Below the pieces are notes generated by a model, which was not told the origin of the DNA, ran no database searches, and was given only the letters and a program-made list of their open reading frames with translations. From Ostrinia nubilalis (Eukaryota; Arthropoda; Insecta; Lepidoptera; Crambidae), in NCBI RefSeq assembly GCF_963855985.1, contig NC_087110.1, forward strand, positions 3,215,001-3,279,000: a DNA stretch of 64,000 nucleotides. Reading direction: 5' to 3'. A program made the position numbers and the translations under genes. This document shows positions 61,049 to 64,000 of this stretch, piece by piece (position 1 is the stretch's first letter; each line of letters opens with the position of its first letter).

Positions 61049-61224
61049 GAGTAGACGCACACCGTTGATTTTTAGTTGGCCGATAGTTGTGCCAGATTTT
61101 AATTTGTATGAAGAATCGGCCAAATCGAATCGGCGTAGTGTGTGCACTCCACATACATGCCCATACTGATCAACTGCCCGACTAAACTATCGGCCGACGA
61201 AAAATCAACGGTGTGCGCCTACTC
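61049..61224. mobile_element. MITE, TTA duplication (PIF/Harbinger-type), copy 2, intron 14
   Basis: Termini 'gagtagacgcacaccgttga' and 'tcaacggtgtgcgcctactc' are inverse with one mismatch. TTA flanks both (61046-61048 and 61225-61227). Same family as 4515-4690. Confidence 0.85.
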
Positions 61225-61336
61225 TTAACGCGATTATTATAAATCTGATAAAAGTTGGTTTCGTTTCTCCTTCACGCGAAAACTACTGGACTGTTTCTGT
61301 CAACAAAATTGTGTAGCGTGAATTGAACATCGTTAA

Positions 61337-61508
61337 GGCCCAGGACACACGGTGAAACGTAATTGCAACGAAACTGACCGTTTGAAACCGGTTTGAAATG
61401 GTCGCGTCATGTGTGGTCTCTCAACGGAATCTATGGCAGAAACTTTCTAGAAAAGTAACTAGAATTTGCAGTTTCGTTGCAATTGCGTTTCACCGTGTGT
61501 TCTGGGCC
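61337..61508. mobile_element. MITE, TAA duplication, intron 14
   Basis: 'ggcccaggacacacggtgaa' and 'ttcaccgtgtgttctgggcc' are inverse (two mismatches); inner 'aattgcaacgaaactg' is mirrored too. TAA flanks both (61334-61336 and 61509-61511). Confidence 0.85.
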
Positions 61509-61747
61509 TAACACGTAGATGTATAGGACGCTGCGTGATAAGTGAAAGACTAAAAGATAAGATAGAAAAAGACAGGTTTCACTCAGAAATTAAATTCAAA
61601 GCTAACGACATGTTGGGAAAAATATCAAGCGTGTACCTTTTAACTGTAAAAAATCTACTTTGTATTGATGTTTGCTAGATATCGATTTATAACCGACTTC
61701 AAAAAGGATGAAGTTCTCATTGAATGTAATTGTTTGTTATTTTTTAG

Positions 61748-61828
61748 GCACGGCCAGCTTAGAAACAGTGTGGGTTTCCCAGGCGGCCGCCAAACAAAGG
61801 ACGGGCCGCGCGGGCAGAGTGCAACCAG
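61748..61828 (+). CDS. DHX30-like helicase, coding exon 15 (motif VI)
   Basis: 'WVSQAAAKQRTGRAGRVQPG' carries motif VI (QRxGRxGR), whose arginines complete the ATPase site. Residues 674-700, phase 1 to 1. Confidence 0.97.
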
Positions 61829-61934
61829 GTATTTATGTATTTTATTTTAGCCTCCTCCCCAGTGTGTTTATTTATTTGTTGGTTTCATAAAAAAATGGTT
61901 TTCTTTGATTGCCAAGTCTCATAAAAAACTCTGA

Positions 61935-62690
61935 TAAAACTCATTTATAGCCTGACCAGGAACATAAAAACCCTGGCATAGAGGCGCGTCAATTGCATTT
62001 GATAGTGCAACACTGAGTACAGTCGTACCTGTGTTAAATTAATAGGCTAACTTTATGTATCAGGATTCTGGATTAGGGGCTAATTTGATATTTTCATAAA
62101 TTAACGAAAAAATATTATTATAGGTAACCTGGTTTAAATAAATGAAACCATCAATCGAGTAGTAGGATTTATTTTATTATTCGTCAATAATCAAATTCAG
62201 AACTTGAATATTCAACTGCAATGTGTGCTCATGAACGCTTCAAACTCGGTACTTCTTTCCCAATTCCATAAAATTCAACACTTAGAAAGTGACAAAAAAC
62301 TTTAAAATAGGTAGTTGAAACAAACCACAGCTAATTTTCATAGTGGACTGTACTATACGATAAACATGTCAGTCAATTTGACAACCTTCATTCACGACTA
62401 TAAAAATATTTTATCAATTTAATTCACAAAATCAATTGCGCACATTTAAAATAAAGTTTGTTTACACTTTGACAGCTATAGACTGACATGCAAGGTGACA
62501 TGTCAATGAAGTTTTCAGTAACTGTTGCCATTAAAAGAAATTAGTACCATTAGTTTTCCGCAACATGGCGAGGGTTTTTATGTTCCTGGTCAGGCTATAT
62601 TTTTGCAAATAGGCTTTTGAAAAGCACTTTTACACGTCCCAGTATTAACCCTACCACTGCTTCGGGACAATAAATGGGCAAGATGCCTCA
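61935..62690 (-). repeat. Interspersed repeat B split by a MITE, intron 15
   Basis: 'aaaactcatttata' before 61950 continues after 62597 as 'tatttttgcaaataggcttt' 'acacgtcccagtattaaccc'. Compare the unsplit copies at 25432 and 60300. Confidence 0.65.
61950..62595. mobile_element. 646-bp MITE with TA duplication, intron 15
   Basis: 'gcctgaccaggaacataaaa' 'accctggc' and 'gcgagggtttttatgttcct' 'ggtcaggc' are inverse with few mismatches. TA flanks both (61948-61949 and 62596-62597). Noncoding. Confidence 0.85.
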
Positions 62691-63059
62691 ATGTTCTGCT
62701 ATTAACCTTTTTTTTCATAATGTTCAACAATTTTTATCTGTCGCCATACTCTTCTCTGCGTTCCTAAAGATCTCATGTAGGAAAACGGCCTACAATTCTA
62801 CAACGTTTCTCCCCAACAGACTTTGAACTTTAAATTCTTATGTTAAAGTGTAAAATCAATTGCAATATTCATCAATATCTAATAGACTGCCTTACATAAC
62901 AATAGCGATTCTCTACATAATATTTTGTAATATTAAGAAAAGAGCAAAATGAAAAAACCGTATTTTTCTGCGTTTGTTTCAAAGTGACGTCTTTATTCTT
63001 TTTCTAATTTACTTTTAAATTCTGCCCTTGACAAATAGGAAAGCTTTTTGTTCTTAACT

Positions 63060-63183
63060 ATAGCTAGGTTGCACCATCTTACTTTAACTTTGACAAACGT
63101 CAAAAATCTGTCAAACTCCATACAAAAACCACCGGTTATCGTTATAGTTACGGTCAAAGTTAGGTGGTGCAACTCAGCTTTAG
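63060..63183. mobile_element. MITE family M1, copy 5, ending 38 bp before exon 16
   Basis: 'tagctaggttgcaccatctt' to 'taggtggtgcaactcagctt', in the orientation of copy 1. It lies entirely in intron 15. Confidence 0.8.
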
Positions 63184-63221
63184 TGTTCATTATAAATATC
63201 TAATTTATCATCTATTCCCAG

Positions 63222-63431
63222 GTCACTGCTACAGACTATACACCAAAGACAAGGAATCCGATTTCGCTCCACACACCACACCAGAGATTCTCAGAATACC
63301 GCTGGAGCAAACCGTATTGGATTGTAAGACTTATGCTCCAGACGATAAGGTCGCGGATTTCTTGTCGCAACTGCCCGAGCCGCCTGGAGAGAAAGCTATC
63401 AAGTTTGCCGTTAATGATTTGATTGATTTGG
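63222..63431 (+). CDS. DHX30-like helicase, coding exon 16
   Basis: 'HCYRLYT' then 'PEILRIPLEQTVLDCKTYAP' is the standard continuation after motif VI. The end ('AIKFAVNDLIDLG') begins the winged-helix/ratchet region. Residues 701-770, phase 1 to 1. Confidence 0.95.
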
Positions 63432-63542
63432 GTACGTATTATTGAATATTAATATTTAAATATAGAGATAGGAAATATATCTCTCACTAAATGTCTTAAA
63501 TTAACCTTTGTTTTTTCGAGTTATTAAAAAAAAGTTCTGAGG

Positions 63543-63674
63543 TGGAATTGTGTAAAGCAATCGTAATCATTTGACAGTTCATAACGTACGATTATTCTTT
63601 CAAACGCTTTGTTTAACTGACTTTATTGTACGTTATGAACTGTCAAATGATTACGATTGCTTTACACAATTCCA
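63543..63674. mobile_element. Fold-back MITE, 132 bp, intron 16
   Basis: 'tggaattgtgtaaagcaatc' 'gtaatcatttgacagttcat' 'aacgtac' is followed, after a ~38-bp centre, by its exact inverse. No clear target duplication. Confidence 0.85.
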
Positions 63675-63999
63675 TCTATGGTTCCTTTCAAAATAAAATC
63701 CGTTGCCATTCGTAGTATCGATACATCGAAGCCGTATCTAATCTAACATGTCTACAAAGGTATAAGTTTGAAAACTACTGCACGCAGCAGCAGCAGGAGA
63801 CGCGTTTTATGTATTCTATGAAATACTGTCACAACGTGTCATATAAATACATCAGTAGTATCGCGACGACAAGTCTGCTGTTGGTGTGTGGAGTCGGCTT
63901 GCACCTTAATAATAAAACTATTTAAGAAAGAAGGAGTGATAACATTAACTGCTCCAGCTAATACATTAAAAAAGATTGGTTTGCATTCTCAATTTCCAG

Positions 64000-64000
64000 G
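64000..64000 (+). CDS. DHX30-like helicase, first base of coding exon 17
   Basis: The window ends '...ctcaatttccag|g', a strong acceptor. The G would be the second base of a Gly codon opened by exon 16. The remaining helicase C-terminus (ratchet and OB-fold domains) lies outside. Confidence 0.7.

Larger units (their letters stand above)
46668..64000 (+). other. DEAH-box RNA helicase gene, DHX30-like (5' part, 16 complete coding exons)
   Basis: The whole gene span in this window. Sixteen exons join in phase into 770 codons; the gene continues beyond the window. Residues 1-72 are Arg-rich with few acids, as in a mitochondrial presequence. A dsRNA-binding-like segment spans ~128-222 (exons 3-4), then an acidic stretch ~292-310. 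The helicase core has motif I G374-x2-G-C-G-K380-S-T382, Ia 'SEPRRVAAIGLAQR', II D472-E-A-H475, III S504-A-T506, 'VFLPGW', V '[12 protein letters not shown]' (642-653) and VI Q690-R-T-G-R-A-G-R697. The presequence, dsRNA-binding segment and DEAH core together match DHX30, a mitochondrial RNA-granule helicase needed for mitoribosome assembly in mammals. Other DExH members (DHX36, DHX57, YTHDC2) are less likely because they lack this N-terminus. Family is certain; orthology is probable. Confidence 0.85.

Noticed and set aside
1..64000. CRISPR array, operon or bacterial insertion sequence
   Set aside because: No regularly spaced direct repeats with unique spacers; gene structure is eukaryotic throughout. 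Apparent repeats are MITEs, LINE ends and microsatellites.

Overview
This window is nuclear DNA from an insect, almost certainly a moth or butterfly. It is AT-rich and dominated by short repeats and DNA transposons. The repeats include many 5'-truncated RTE-type LINE 3' ends with (ATG)n tails, Helitron-like elements ending in CTAGT, tRNA-headed SINEs and many small inverted-repeat elements (MITEs). The genes are two secreted serpins and a split RNA-helicase gene with GT-AG introns. The assignment to Lepidoptera is inference from this repeat flavour; no species can be named.

1-15.5 kb: no gene recognised. The stretch holds LINE, SINE and MITE pieces, two repeated families I cannot classify (called A and B here), and a three-copy 82-bp minisatellite with a CACGTG in each unit.

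15.6-17.0 kb: an intronless secreted serpin (399 aa). A second, divergent intronless serpin (395 aa) lies at 36.8-38.0 kb on the same strand. Both have a predicted P1-P1' of Arg-Ile, so both look like inhibitors of trypsin-like proteases, plausibly in haemolymph.

17-36.7 kb: the 20 kb between the serpins is filled with mobile DNA. It contains a 1.1-kb fold-back element, a retroposon with a 23-A tail and target duplication, a dead mariner, a decayed pogo-like element and a 62-bp perfect palindrome. Between 30.0 and 36.3 kb lies a TTAA-flanked piggyBac-like element interrupted by a complete Ty1/copia retrotransposon. The copia has identical 180-bp LTRs and one open 1,253-residue polyprotein frame.

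38-45.3 kb: repeats, including a SINE split by a 934-bp inverted-repeat element and a 2.7-kb inverted-repeat element that carries a nested 385-bp one.

45.8-64.0 kb: a divergent gene pair. On the minus strand is a start exon resembling the beginning of a THAP zinc finger. On the plus strand is a DEAH-box RNA helicase resembling DHX30. Sixteen coding exons (770 codons) are traced with consistent phases; exon 17 begins at the last base of the window. Its introns contain at least ten MITE or hAT insertions, three of which end 31-38 bp before a 3' splice site.

No rRNA, functional tRNA gene or CRISPR was found.
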